A stretch of 39,603 nucleotides of DNA from Cyanophora paradoxa (Eukaryota; Glaucocystophyceae; Cyanophorales; Cyanophoraceae), in the NCBI GenBank assembly GCA_004431415.1, contig QPMI01000366.1, positions 1 through 39,603 of the forward strand, written 5' to 3'. The translations under genes and the position numbers were made by a program. The notes under the pieces were generated by a model. It made no database searches. It had not been told where the DNA came from and was given only the letters and a program-made list of their open reading frames with translations. Shown piece by piece: positions 1 through 11,029 of this stretch. Each line of letters opens with the position of its first letter. Position 1 is the first letter of the stretch.

Positions 1-354
1 TCTAGATCATCGGATCTAGCCTAGTAGCTAGAGATCTATGAGACACCATGATAACGATCACGACGTCGACACCCAGTGGTGATTGATCATTGATTGATCA
101 TTGATGGACCGCATAGCCCAGTGGCTCAGCGGCTTACTCATCCAATCGCGAGCGCTTTTGCGATTCCGGTGGAGATCGAAGCCTTGCACGTTATGATAAA
201 AAGTTGAGAGCGGCCTTAGACAGGCACAGCGGCGCAATGCTCGAGCCACGGTCTCGCTCCGGTAGCCACGCACTAGCCCGCCCCCGCCCGCGGCGGTGCC
301 CGCACGGATCGCGCGGCGGCCCGCGCCTCCACATCCTGCGTGGCCGCATCACGA
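1..354. other. Flank with no supported gene
   Basis: I see no credible coding region here. The first 130 bases are rich in short palindromes built on CTAG and GATC (tctagatc, tgatcattgattgatcattgat). The rest is GC-rich and lies beyond the 3' end of the minus-strand HAUS3-like gene, so part of it may be that gene's 3' untranslated region. Confidence 0.5.
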
Positions 355-364
355 TCAGCCCCCC

Positions 365-395
<31 letters not shown>

Positions 396-3284
396 GCGAC
401 GGGGAAAGGCGTACCCGGACGACGGCGCGGAGGCGGTCGGGGTCCGTGAAGAAGTCGACGAACAGGCGACGCGTGTACCCCATCTCCCCCGCCCCCCGCT
501 GCTCCTCCGCCTGCGCCCCGACCCGCTGAAGCGCTAGCCCGGGGGTACCGTGGGACCTGGGGTACAGTGCGCACGCGGACGCGCTGGCGGTAGTCGTCGA
601 CGTACTTGGCGACCTGCGCGGAGCGTGGGGGGGGGAAGCACCAGCGGGGGGTACGCAGTCCGCGGACCTCCTCGTGCAGCCGCGCGCGGGCGGCCGCCAC
701 TTCGTTCGCCATCTCCGACAGCTCCTGCGGGGCGCCTCAGCGTTGTCGCTCGGGCGGGGAAATGAGGGGGGCGCGGGCGCGCCCGCGGGGTGAGCTCGAA
801 GGGCGTGCCGAGGCCCTCCGGGCAGAGGACGAGCCCGAGCGCCTCGATCCCGTCCTTCCTGCGGCGTTGCGGGGTCAGGGCGCGCGCGCTCGCCGGGCGC
901 GGGGGGTGCGCGCGTGACGGCCGACGCGGCGGCGGCCTCCTCCTCCGCCCTCTTCAGCTGCTCCTTCAGCTCGTCCCGCTGCGACGAGGGCTCGGGGGCC
1001 GGGGGAAGCAGGCGAGGGCGGAGGGGGCGCGGGGCACGGGCCTTGGCGAGGAGGCGGCGGGAGGCGTCGACGAGGGCGGCGGGGTACGGGGCGCCCTCGT
1101 CAAGGAAGCCCCGGAGGAGGGCGGCGGCGGCGAGGGCGTCGGGGTGCCGCGCCGAGATCCGCCGCTCGAACTCCTCCCGCCGGTCCTGCCGCAGCGCTCC
1201 GTACGCCGCCTGCGGGGTCCCGCCGCCGCGCCGCCGCTCAGCGCACGCCGCGCCCCGCCCGGGGCGCCGTGGGGGGCGCACCATGCGCGCGGCGAGCGCG
1301 TCGCTCTCGTTCTGCAGCCACTCCAGCGCGACGCCCACCTGCAGGGCGCCCCCCGGATCGAGGGCGGTGCTCGAACCCAGAGCTGCGCCGGGCCGGGCGG
1401 GGCGCACGTCGGCGGAGTGGTCGAGGAGGCGCCGCCACTCGACGTCCAGCACGCCCTGCGCCGTCGCCAGCCGCGCCTGCCCGGCCCCGCGCGGCGCAGG
1501 CCCGGTCGACCCCACGCGGGCGGGCGGGCCTCGGGCGGGGGCGGGGCGCACGCGCTGGGAGAGGAGGGCCTCTGTCATGGCGCCCACGTGGCCCTCCAGC
1601 CACGCCCGCCGCGCCTCCAGCCCGGCCTCGTACTCCCCCCGGATCGCCGCCGCCTGCCGCCGCCGCTGCCGTGAGGCCCGGCGGGGCGGCGAGGGGCGCC
1701 CCGGGCGGGCCCTGGCGTCGGCGACGCGGGCGGAGCGCTCGCGGAGGGCCTCCAGCTTGGCCTCCACGGCCCCGGGGGCGCCCGGCCCCGCGCCGCCGCC
1801 GCCGCCAGCACCTCCTCCGCCCCCGCCCCGCCCTGCGCCAGCTTCCCCAGCGCCTCGATCTGCGCCCCGCCCCACGTCGGCCGGAGACCGCGGCGGGGCG
1901 GGGGCGGGGAGGGCGGCGGGGCCCACGACGGCCTCGTGGGCGCTGAGGCGGGCCGCCTGCCGCGCCCGCTGCACCTCCACCGCCGGCGTCCTGCGCGGGA
2001 CCGTCGGGCGCCGGGGGCTCCGCGCCGGGGCCGGCGGGGCGCACGCGGCGCGGAGGCGCTCGAGCTCGTCGAGGAGGCCGGCGCTGCGCTCGCCCTCCAG
2101 CCGCTCCGCCTCCGCCACCGCCCGCCGCAGCCGCTCCGCCACGCCCCTCGCCTCCTCCCCGTCCCACCCGCCCGCCCCGCCCGCCCCTTCCCCCTCGCCC
2201 TCGTCCTCCTCGTCATCTTCCTCGTCCTCGTCCTCGTCGCGGCAGGTGCGCTCGATGCGGCGGGCGAGGCGCCTGGCGCGGGCGACGACGGCGGCGGCGA
2301 GGCGGCGCTCGGCCTCCAGCCACGGGCGCACGTCCGTGTAGCAGAGGAACGCCGGCTCCGGCGCCGCCGACTCCGCCGAGCCGGCGGCGGCGGCGGCGTG
2401 GCGGAGGAGGAGGCGGAGGCGCCCGGGGCGGGGCGTGGGCGGGGCGGGGGCGGCGGGGCGCGGGGGAGAGGAGGGGAGGGAGGCGAGGAGGGCGGGGGCG
2501 GGCCGGTGGAGGGCGGCGAGGCGGTGGCAGGCCCCCGCCAGCTCCTCCAGCGCCGCGTTCATCTGAGGCCCCCCCGCGTCAGCCGCGGCCCTCCCGCCGC
2601 GCGGATCCGGAGGGCGGCGCACGTTGGCGTTGGCGGCGTGGATCTCGGTGCGGTGGGAGGAGGGCGCCCCCTCGGCGGCCGCCTCGTCCGCCTCGGCCCG
2701 CGCGGCGGCGGTCTTGGCGTGCACCGCCTGGCAGGCCGCCACCAGCCGATCCCGCGTCCGCACCAGCGCCTCCTGTCGCGCCTTCAGCGGCTGCAGGCGC
2801 GCCGAGAGCTTCTCCACCCGCGCGCTGCCGCCGCCGCCCGTCAGCGGCGCCCGGGCTGAAGCGCGGGAAGCCATAGAAGGCGAACCGGACGGCGGCCGCC
2901 GGCTCCCTCTGCGGCCGCTCCTCGACCTCCCTCAGCGCCGCCTGCAGCGCCTCGCCCGAGAGCGCGCGCCCCGTCCGCACGAGCTCATTGTACCTGGCGT
3001 GGGCGCGGGCGGTGTCAGCGCGAGCGCTGCGCTTGAATTCGAACGCGGGCCGCGAGCGCGCACGCTGCGCGGTCCTCGGAACTGACGAAGTTGCGCTCCT
3101 TCGTCACGTTCTCCGTGAGCCAGTTGAAGAGTGTACGGACGGAGTCTGGCGCGTTCGCGTAGAGCCACTCGACGGCGGCCGGGTCGATGCGCTCTGGGTA
3201 GTCGAGGGCAGCGAGGAGCTGACGCAGCGCCAGGGGCCCCGTCCGCTGCGCGAGGCTCCTGTCGGACTTCGGGTGGTCCGACAT
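355..3284 (-). CDS. HAUS3: HAUS augmin-like complex subunit 3 (multi-exon)
   Basis: Augmin recruits gamma-tubulin to existing spindle microtubules so that new ones branch off; HAUS3 is one of its coiled-coil subunits. The first exon starts at the ATG at 3284. It reads LRQLLAALDYPERIDPAAVEWL and then a TLFNWLTENV-type segment, which matches the conserved N-terminal signature of HAUS3 (a leucine-rich start, a 'W-L' helix, then a 'FLxWFxxNV' helix). The next exon carries ARYNELVRTGRALSGEALQAAL (about 2990 to 2920). It is followed by a heptad-rich coiled coil of Leu, Ala, Arg and Glu (2860 to 2540) and by FLCYTDVRPWLEAERRL (about 2345). A final conserved block, YTRRLFVDFFTDPDRLRAV, lies near 470 to 420. 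Several exon borders inside 2500 to 500 are hard to place because the GC-rich sequence is open in many frames. The 3' end is uncertain because the last frame runs into the poly-C tract. Confidence 0.65.
367..393. repeat. Poly-C homopolymer, 27 C
   Basis: An uninterrupted run of 27 cytosines, preceded by seven C and one G. It lies at the 3' end of the HAUS3-like gene, where it reads as poly-glycine on the minus strand. Its exact length is likely to be unreliable in any assembly. Confidence 0.9.
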
Positions 3285-3472
3285 GGTCGCTGCCTCTCGC
3301 GGACGACCCGCTCAGCTAGGAAACGCCACGAGAGCGCCTCGCACGCCTCGAAACGCCGGAGTTCGTGGAAGTTTAGGGGTACAGGGGCGACGCGACGACC
3401 ACGATACATCAGCTTCAAATCAGCCTCAGCACATCTCGGGAAGGATCACCTCAGCACACACATCAGCAAGCC
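3285..3472. promoter_or_regulatory. Shared 188-bp divergent promoter region
   Basis: The HAUS3-like gene (minus, starting at 3284) and the ZNF593/Bud20-like gene (plus, starting at 3473) are head to head with only 188 bp between start codons. Both promoters and both 5' leaders must fit here. I see no clear TATA box. Confidence 0.5.
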
Positions 3473-4054
3473 ATGAGCCAGGCCCAGATACACGCGCCCT
3501 CGCGCGGCATCAACAAGCGCTCGAAGAGGAAACGGGTCCTCGCGCGAGGTGCGTCCGCCGCCCGTGCGCTGCCCAGAGAGCCCGGCAGCTCGAGCGCAGC
3601 CCCCGTGACAGCGCCCCGCGAGCGCTCGGCCTCACGATCGCGGGCGTACGCAGGCATCGACCTCATCTACGAGGACGTGAAGCCAGAAAACGCGGAGAAG
3701 TTCAAGAACCTGCCGATAGACGACGACCTGCCTGGACTGGGCCAGCACTACTGCATCCAGTGCAGGCGGGCCGCCCGCGCCCGCCACGCCGCGCTCGCCG
3801 CCAACCGCGCGCCGCAGTCGGTACTTCGTTTCTGATGAGATCCTCAAGGCGCACACGAGGAGCAAAGCCCACAAGAAGCGGTGCGCCCTCGGGGCACGGG
3901 CAGCCGGGCGCACGGGGCCCCCCAGTGATCCCCGCCGGCGCGCAGGCTCAAGGAGCTTAAGGAGGAGCCGTACTCGCACAGGGAAGCGGAGGCGGCGGCG
4001 GGAATGGGACCGCCGGACAACGGGAAGACCTCAAAGGACAAGATGCAGACGTAG
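3473..4054 (+). CDS. BUD20: ZNF593/Bud20-type C2H2 zinc-finger protein, 4 exons
   Basis: Members of this family bind late pre-60S ribosomal particles and assist their nuclear export. Exons are 3473-3548, 3654-3765, 3818-3880 and 3946-4054. Their phases fit exactly and give 119 residues. Family signatures are the basic start (NKRSKRKR), DLIYEDVKPENAEKF, DLPGLGQHYCIQC directly before the finger, the second half of the finger (RYFVSDEILKAHTRSKAHKKR) and the tail EEPYSHREAEAAAGMG. The C2H2 finger uses the two Cys of HYCIQC and the two His of KAHTRSKAH. Introns 1 and 3 are GT-AG. Intron 2 (3766-3817, 52 nt) starts with GC; this is required to keep the frame through the finger. The downstream sequence holds TAGCTTAGTAGC, also seen after the SAM synthetase gene. 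Confidence 0.88.
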
Positions 4055-4324
4055 GCCGCAGGCGCCGGGCTGCGGCTGCCGCGGTGCAGCTAGCGCTCGC
4101 GCCCCTTCTCACCCCCAGCGCTCCACCTCCGGCCCTCCAGCGTTCACACTCCGCCTCCTCTCCCGCCGCCCCCCACCGTGGCACCCCTAGCTTAGTAGCT
4201 CTGTCTCAAGTCGACCACGTGCTCCTGGCTTGACCCGTGAAGGTCCTCAGCGATACTCAATAGCGTTCACATAATGCGGGAATAAGGAGAATACTAGGAT
4301 ACACGCAGGGGCGGGCCCGGGCGG

Positions 4325-5950
4325 TGTCCTCGCTGCTAGGCTGGGCCCCCGCGGCGCCGGCGGGTCGCTCACCGCCGCCGCCGCGGTCTGGACTGCCCGC
4401 TGCCCCTGTGCAGCTGGCTAGGAGCAGACGCGCTTCCGCGCGCACATCTCGCCGCCTGCGGTGCGCAGGGCTCGGCGAGGAGACGCGCCGGGGGGGCAGG
4501 GGCGGGCGGGGGCGCGCACGGGCGGCGGCGGCGGCCTCGTCCTCGTCGGAGGAGTCCTCGGCGCCCTCCTCCTTGGGGTCCGTGAGGATCCACTCGGTGG
4601 CGAACTTGGAGCCCCACGAGCGCATCGCGTCGTGCTCGCTGCCGCCCCCGCGTAAGAGGGCCCCGCGGGGCGCTCCTGTCGAGTGCGGGGGCGGGGCACC
4701 TGCGGCGGCCGCGGAGGTGCCCGACGCGGGTGAACTCGACGGTGCCCGACTTGGGGTTGATCCCGACGATGGGCTCGTGGTGCGCCCTGCCGCCCCCGGC
4801 CGTGAGAGGGGCGCGGGGCGGGGCGGGGCGGGGCGGGGACCCGGCGGCGGCCTCGACGAGCTCGGAGAGGGCCCCGTCGTCGTGGCCCCGGAAGCCCCGC
4901 CCCTCCTCCTCCCGCTGCGTCCCCGGCCGGATCCGCTCCTGCCCCGCCCGGCCTCACGGGCGGCGGCGAGGGGCGGGCGGGGGGCGGGCGGGGCCACGCA
5001 CGGGGCGGGGCGACGGCTGCACGATGACCACCTCGTCGTCGGCCTCGGCGCCGGCGTCCGCCCCGGGGCGCCCCGCCTGCAGCCGCGCAACCGGCTCCGC
5101 CATCGAGCTGCTCCTGCGCCCCGCCGCCTCTTCAGAGCGCCGCCCCGCTGCCGGCCGCCCCGTGCCGGCTCAGAGAACGCACCGGGAGAGAGGCGCGCCG
5201 GCGGTGGCGGGGGTACGGTTGCGGGAGGAGGTGCGGGGCGGGTTGACCTTCGGGAGGGGAGGGGAGGGTGCCGGCCGGCGGCCGGCCGGCTTCCAGGGGG
5301 CGGGGGCGGGGGAGGAGAGGGCTAGGCGGGGGGCGGCGGCGGCGGGCGAGACGGGGGCGCTCCGGGGCTTAGGGGAAGGCGAGGGGCCCGCCTTGCCGGC
5401 AGGCGGGGACGGGGCGGCGGCGGGGGCGCGGGGCCGGGAGGCGGGGAGGCCCCGGGGTGCCTCCGGGGGGGCGGGGGCGGGGGGCCTCCGGGGCGCGCGC
5501 GGCGAGGGCGGCCACCTCCGCCTCCTCCTCCTCCTCCTCCTCCTCGGCCCCCGAGGTGGCCGTGGAGGCGTCCGAGGCGGAGCGGACGCGGCAGAGGGGC
5601 GGCTGGTCCAGCAGCGTGATCACCGTGCAGTCCACCGGCGAGGCCGGCGGCAGCCCGCACGGCACCGCGTGCGCCCCCGCCCCCGGCTTCCCCGGCGTCC
5701 CCGCCGGCGCCCCCGCCGCCGCCTTCCCCGGCGAGGCGGCCGCCGTCTCCGTCGCCGGCGCCGCCTCCCCCTCGGGCTCCGACACCCTGCGCCGCCCGTC
5801 GGGGGCTGCCGAGGCGCCGGCGGGGATGCAGGGGAAGCGAGGTACGTGAGGTCGATGGAGAAGGAAGCGGCGGTGGCGGCGGCGGCGGCGGTGAAGGCGG
5901 AGCCCAGGCCGCCCTGCGCGGGCACGTGAGGCGGGGCGGGGCGTCGGACG
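4325..5950 (-). CDS. Unrecognised multi-exon minus-strand gene, part 1
   Basis: I do not recognise the product and exon borders are approximate. Some segments look protein-like rather than random. HHEPIVGINPKSGTVEFTR lies near 4790-4730 and ends at a possible donor. A candidate acceptor near 4650 leads into EHDAMRSWGSKFATEWILTD (about 4645-4585) and then an acidic Ser/Asp/Glu stretch. Upstream, SPVDCTVITLLDQPPLCRV and a poly-Glu run lie at about 5650 to 5520, and SFSIDLTYLASP at about 5870-5830. The rest is low-complexity Ala/Pro/Gly/Arg sequence typical of very GC-rich genomes. It could be the 3' half of the gene that begins near 8034, or a separate gene. Confidence 0.35.
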
Positions 5951-5952
5951 CC

Positions 5953-8034
5953 TCAACGGGCGGGCTCGCCTCGCGGCCGATGAGGGCGGCGGTGCTCGGC
6001 GGGGGCGAAGCCGACGCGATCCGCTGCAGAATCTGCGCGCGCCCGGCGTGAGGGGCGCCCCGGGGCGCGCCGGCCCCGCGGGGTGAAACCTTCGGCTTGG
6101 AGGGAGAAGGGGCAGAGGGCCGTCCCCGTTGGGCGGGCTGGAGGAGACGGCGGGGGCGGGGGCGGGGAGGCGGGCGACCCCTCCCGCTTCTCCGGCGTCC
6201 CCGCCGCCTCCACGCGTCGCGCCGCGCCAGACGGGCCCGCCGCCGGCTCGCCCGCCGCCGCCGCCGCCGCCGCCGCCGAGGGAGAGGACGGCCCCGCCGG
6301 CGCCGGCGCCTGCCCCGCCCGCTCCTTCTCCTTTTCCTTCTCCTTCTCCCGCGCCGCCGCGAGCTCCATGCGCGCCCTGCGCGGCTCAGCGGGCGCGGGA
6401 CGGGGAGCCGGCGGGCGGGGCGGCACTTGTGGCGGGCGAGGCGGCCCTTGTTGTGCGCGTGCCACGTCCGCAGCGCGCGGTCCGAGCGCTCCTGCGGGCG
6501 GGCGGGCCGGCGGGCGGGCGGGCCTCAGCGGGGCGGGGAAGAAGACGGGAGAGCGGGCTCCCCTCGCGGGGCGCGCACGTTGAAGAGGCGGACGAGGTGC
6601 TCGAGGCCCTCGTCGGAGAGGAAGCGCACGTGCTCCCGCATCGTCTCCAGGCACGCCTGCCGGCCCGTCAGGCCCCGGCCAGCGCCCGCCCCGCAAGGCC
6701 CCGGGGTAGTGCGCGCACGGAGATGACGCCGTCGCGGGCGCGGGCGATGATGTCCGCGGCGGCGGCGTCGAAGGCCGCGGGGTCGAGGGGCGTCGCCGCC
6801 CCCCGCACCACCCGCTCGTAGAAGCGCACCTCCACCTGCCGCCCCCGCCGCTCGGCCCCGCCCCCGCCGCGAGCCGGGAGCCGCGTTTGACCCGCGCCGC
6901 CGCACCTCGTCGAAGGCCACGGCGATGACGGCGTTGATGCGGTTGAAGAGCTGCCGGCAGGGGGGCAGAGCGCGCGTCAGCCGCGAGGCAGCGCCGGGCG
7001 GCGCTCGGGGGCGGGGCGCGCACCTCGTCCTTCGCCATTACGTTCTGCTGGTTCGCCCAGTACAGCAGGTCGTCCGCCTGCGCCCGCCCCGCTCGCCCGG
7101 GGCGCGGGGGCGGGCGGGCGGCTGGCCATGGGCTGCTGGGGCCGCACCCGGGCCCGGAAGAGCCGCGCGCAGCGCTTGAGCTCCGACACGTCGACGCCCT
7201 CGTTCTCAAGGCGCACGCAGGAGCGCGCCAGCGAGGTCAGGCCCCGCGAGATCGCCGCCTCGAAGCGCCCGTCGAAGTCTGCCCCCGCGCGCTCGGCGGA
7301 GCAGGCCGCGGAAAGGACATGCGACCCGCGGACCGGAATTGGAGAGCGGCATCTTGCCAAGAACGTTGCGCTGGAGGTCGCTCTCGAACTCCGCGACCTG
7401 CCTCGTGGCCGCGTAAGCAAACGCCTCCCCGAGTCCCCGCGACACTTCCCGGGCCGCACCGCACGCTGCAGGACCTTGCTGGAGTCGGAGCTAAGCCCCG
7501 CGGCTATCAGCTCGGCCACGCCCATCTTGTGCAGCGCACTGAGGACGCCCGAGCAGCACGCCTGGCGAAACCGGGTTAGCGTGGCGTCTCCAGCAAAGAC
7601 TAGCCCCGCCTGGCGGAAGCGGGACTGCTTTGACTTCTCCCGCGAAGCCTATCCTGTGATCTCTAAAGCAGCGGAATCTCGCGTCGCACAAGGGCTTGGG
7701 CTCTCTTGGCCTGGGCAGCGATCCGAGGCGTGATGGGCGGTGCCTGTGCAGTCGGCGATCCCCGATACGAATTCGAAGCTACGGGCGCGTGCCCGTGTGG
7801 TCGCCGCGCTGGTATGGGCGAGGTTGCGCCCTCTTTCGTGGGTGCATCTTTCGCAGAAGCACGTGCCATAGCAGCGGCGGCTTCTGCAGCGCTCGCCATC
7901 GCTGCAGCCAAGCCCCGTGCGGGGCAGGGGGGGGCGAAGTTGGCACCGAGGGGTACTGCCACTTCGCTCGTTCGCCTGCGAATCCTCGATCCGTCCCTGC
8001 TCGCAGCGACCCGCCCGCTTGCCGGGGAGCTCAT
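5953..8034 (-). CDS. Unrecognised multi-exon minus-strand gene, part 2 (5' half)
   Basis: No family is recognised. The likely start is the ATG at 8034, about 285 bp from the divergent SAM synthetase start codon. The first exon is Ala/Ser/Arg-rich and ends in IAAQAKRAQAL. It splices plausibly over a short GT-AG intron at about 7702-7655 into SRFRQAGLVFAGDATLTRF and then GVLSALHKMGVAELIAAGL. Later helical exons carry LGEAFAYAATRQVAEFESDL (about 7430-7370), RGLTSLARSCVRLENEGVDV (about 7245-7185), LLYWANQQNVMAKDEV (about 7070-7025), FNRINAVIAVAFDEVRR (about 6950-6900), EVRFYERVVRG (about 6835-6800) and TMREHVRFLSDEGLEHLVRLF (about 6650-6585). Repeated helical segments broken by introns suggest an all-helical protein. 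Exon borders are not fully worked out. Confidence 0.4.
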
Positions 8035-8180
8035 TGCATATGCAGTAGTCGGATACAGCAGCCGGTCCCCACGCGCCCCTCCGGTTGTTGAGCTGTCATC
8101 CTTCAACTTTCACCTTTTCCGCTTCGAGGGGGTACGCAGTTCAACCGGTGAGCAGCGCCCATCAATGCCCGGCCCTAGAG

Positions 8181-8189
8181 CATAAAAGG
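8181..8189 (+). promoter_or_regulatory. TATA-like box upstream of SAM synthetase
   Basis: The sequence cataaaagg sits about 130 bp before the ATG at 8319 in otherwise mixed-composition DNA. A transcription start roughly 30 bp downstream would leave a leader of about 100 nt. It is a motif match only. Confidence 0.4.
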
Positions 8190-8318
8190 CGACTTTGCGT
8201 CGTGCAGAATCGCAATTCGCAAAGCTAGCCTTCTCGAGAATCTATCTCACGAACCCTATCGCGGTTTGCAGACTTCGTCGGTGCTATCCCGGTCGTTCGT
8301 TCGTCTCTAGCGGAAACA

Positions 8319-10159
8319 ATGACTGTCCACGAGGAGGAGATCTTCCTGTTCACTTCGGAGTCCGTCAACGAGGGCCACCCCGGTGCGCTCGCGCGCAAGC
8401 ACGCGGCCTCTAGCGCCCAACTGACTCCGTCGCCCGGGCAGACAAGCTTTGCGATCAGGTGTCGGATGCTGTCCTCGATGCCTGCCTGAAGGAGGACCCC
8501 GCCTCGAAGGTCGCTTGCGGTGTGTCGCGATTGCGGGTTGCGGCCAAGATTCCCGCGCTCATCGGGACTCGGCGCTCCGCGCAGAGACCTGCACCAAGAC
8601 CGGCATGGTTATGGTGTTCGGCGAGATCACCACGAAGGCGAAGGTGAACTACGAGCAGGTCGTTCGCGACACCCTCAAGCACATTGGCTACGATGACGCC
8701 AAGAAGGGTGCGCCGCCGCGGGCTAGTAGTTGAATTGGTTGCGCCTCGTTCTAGAAAAGAGCATTCGTTCGCTCTTCCAGCCCCGGGCTGCGGGGATTTG
8801 GCTCGCCGAGTGCTGACAGTCGTTTCGCCCAGGCATTGACTACAAGGACTGCAACGTCGTCGTTCACATCGAGGAGCAGAGCCCCGATATCGCACAGGGC
8901 GTGCACATCAACAAGGCTGACCTCGAGGTCGGCGCCGGCGACCAGGTGCCATTGCCGGCTTCGCTTCTTGCGTTTCTTCGGCTCACGCTGGGGCGTGCGC
9001 GTGCAGGGCCACATGTTCGGCTACGCTTCGGATGAGACCCCGGAGCTCATGCCCCTCACCCACACCCTGGCCACCCAGCTCGGCTACCGCCTCACTGAGG
9101 CCCGCAAGAACGGCGAGTGCCCGTGGCTCCGCCCGGACGGCAAGACGCAGGTTCGCCATCATTCAGCCGATTCGCACTCTTCGCGCGAGCGCGCAGGCTC
9201 GACCCTCGGCTCACGCGGAACGCGCAGGTCACCGTCGAGTACAAGCGCGTCGGCGGCAAGCTGACTCCCCTCCGCGTCCACACCATCCTCATCTCCACCC
9301 AGCACTCTGAGGAGGTCACCAACGAGGTCATCCGCAAGGTCCGTCGGCCGCCGGCCTGGCCCGACCGCGCCGCCGCGCCGCCGTCCCCGACGCCGCGGCG
9401 CGCAGGAGCTGATGGAGAAGATCATCAAGCCCGTCGTGCCCGCGAAGTACCTCGACGACAAGACCATCTACCACCTGAACCCCTCCGGCCGGTTAGCCCG
9501 CCCGCCCACTCGCGCTCGCGGTGCGAGTGCGGCGCGCCTGACCGTCGGCCGGCCGCGCAGCTTCGTCATTGGTGGCCCGCACGGTGACGCCGGCCTCACC
9601 GGCCGCAAGATCATCATCGACACCTACGGCGGCTGGGGCGCGCACGGCGGTGGCGCCTTCTCGGGCAAGGACCCGACCAAGGTCGACCGCTCGGCCGCCT
9701 ACGCCGCCCGCTGGGTCGCCAAGTCCCTCGTCGCCGCTGGCCTCGCCCACCGCCTCATCGCCCAGGTCCGCCTCGCACGCGCGCGCCTCGCGCTCAGCCG
9801 GCCGGCCGGCCGACCCCTCGCGGCAGGTCTCGTACGCCATCGGTGTCGCGGAGCCGCTCTCCGTCTACGTCGACTCGTACGGCACCTCGAAGCTGACCAA
9901 CGCCGAGCTCCTCGAGATCGTCAAGGCCAACTTCAACCTCAAGCCCGGCTACATCGCCCGCGACCTTGACCTCCTCAAGTGCGCCGTGCCCCCGCGCCCC
10001 GCTCCTCCTTCCTTTTCATCCCTTTCTTACGGCGCGTGCAGGCCGCGGTACCTCAAGACGGCCGCGTACGGCCACTTCGGGCGCGACGACGGCGACTTCA
10101 CCTGGGAGAAGCCCAAGCAGCTCACCATCCCCGAGCACCTCAAGGCCAAGGTCAAGTAG
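8319..10159 (+). CDS. metK: S-adenosylmethionine synthetase (methionine adenosyltransferase), 10 exons
   Basis: The enzyme makes S-adenosylmethionine from methionine and ATP in the cytosol, the methyl donor for most methylations. Exons are 8319-8382, 8442-8519, 8585-8707, 8833-8945, 9007-9150, 9228-9338, 9406-9491, 9561-9765, 9827-9978 and 10042-10159. All phases agree, giving 397 residues, the usual eukaryotic length. Signature segments are the ATP-binding start [17 protein letters not shown], the hexapeptide-type GAGDQG loop followed by [10 protein letters not shown], and the glycine-rich [20 protein letters not shown] and [19 protein letters not shown] loops that bind phosphate and metal. 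The end is [19 protein letters not shown]. All nine introns are GT-AG, 60 to 125 nt, often with a gtgcgc donor. The gene looks intact. It is divergent from the unrecognised gene starting near 8034. Confidence 0.96.
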
Positions 10160-11010
10160 AGCGGACCGCAGGGGCCCCCTTCAACACGGATAGCCTAGTA
10201 GCGAACCAATTTTGTTCTTCTTTGAACATCTAGGGTATCTTGCAGCTGCAGCGTGAAGGCGCGGACGGTGGGGGCCGGGTGGGGGCACTTAGGTTGAAGG
10301 CATTCGATGCGTCGCGAATGCCTTGACACAGAGGCCAACGCGCTCGGGTTCGAATTCTCAATTTGCGGGTGTGACCAACAATGAGGCTTGGCCGGGTACC
10401 GGTACTCTCAGCCCTGGCGCCGGCCCCGGGCAACGCTCGCCTATAGCTACGTAAACAGCTGCAGTAACGGAGCGTCACGGAGCCAGCACAGCTGAGCAGC
10501 CGCTTGTGCAACTGGCCTGATCATGGCAGTGATGTCATACGACGCCAGCGCCGGCCGCGCGCGGCCAGTTGACCAGTGGGCCGGGCAGTAGCGCCGGCAG
10601 GGCGCGGAGTCGTCCCGAGGCTCGTGTGTATGCTTCGATGGCATTCTCGATGACATTGCGGGGCGCTGTTCCCCGGCCCGCACGATTGACGGCATGTCAT
10701 GATCATGTGTCGGTCGCTCCGACATGAGCTCGAGTCGCTCCGAGGCATGACATTGAGGGACGTTGCGGCCTTCAAATCGGACGACATCGCAGCGCGCCTC
10801 GCGGCCGCCGCGAACTGGTTGAATTCGAACATAGCCGCGCCGCGGCGGCGCGCTAGCGCTGCTAGCTGTCTAGATCGATATCTCCTAATCGGCGCCCTCT
10901 GATCGCTTCCCATGGGTGCGTGTCGCTGCTAGCGTCGTATTCGCCGCCCGGCCGCGGACGCTGCCCCATGCATGTGCGCGCCTCCGGCCTCGAGCTCACA
11001 GTGAGCTCCC
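10160..11010. other. Intergenic, no gene supported
   Basis: The first 45 bp are the likely 3' end of the SAM synthetase transcript, including TAGCCTAGTAGC at 10191-10202. The remainder has mixed composition and scattered short open frames on both strands with no recognisable protein signature. Confidence 0.5.
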
Positions 11011-11029
11011 CGCATGCGCAGGCCTAGCT

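Noticed and set aside
914-2859. Long plus-strand open frames (up to 475 codons) across 900-2860
   Set aside because: They are Arg/Pro/Ala low-complexity shadows antiparallel to the HAUS3-like coiled-coil exons; in such GC-rich DNA stops are rare in every phase.
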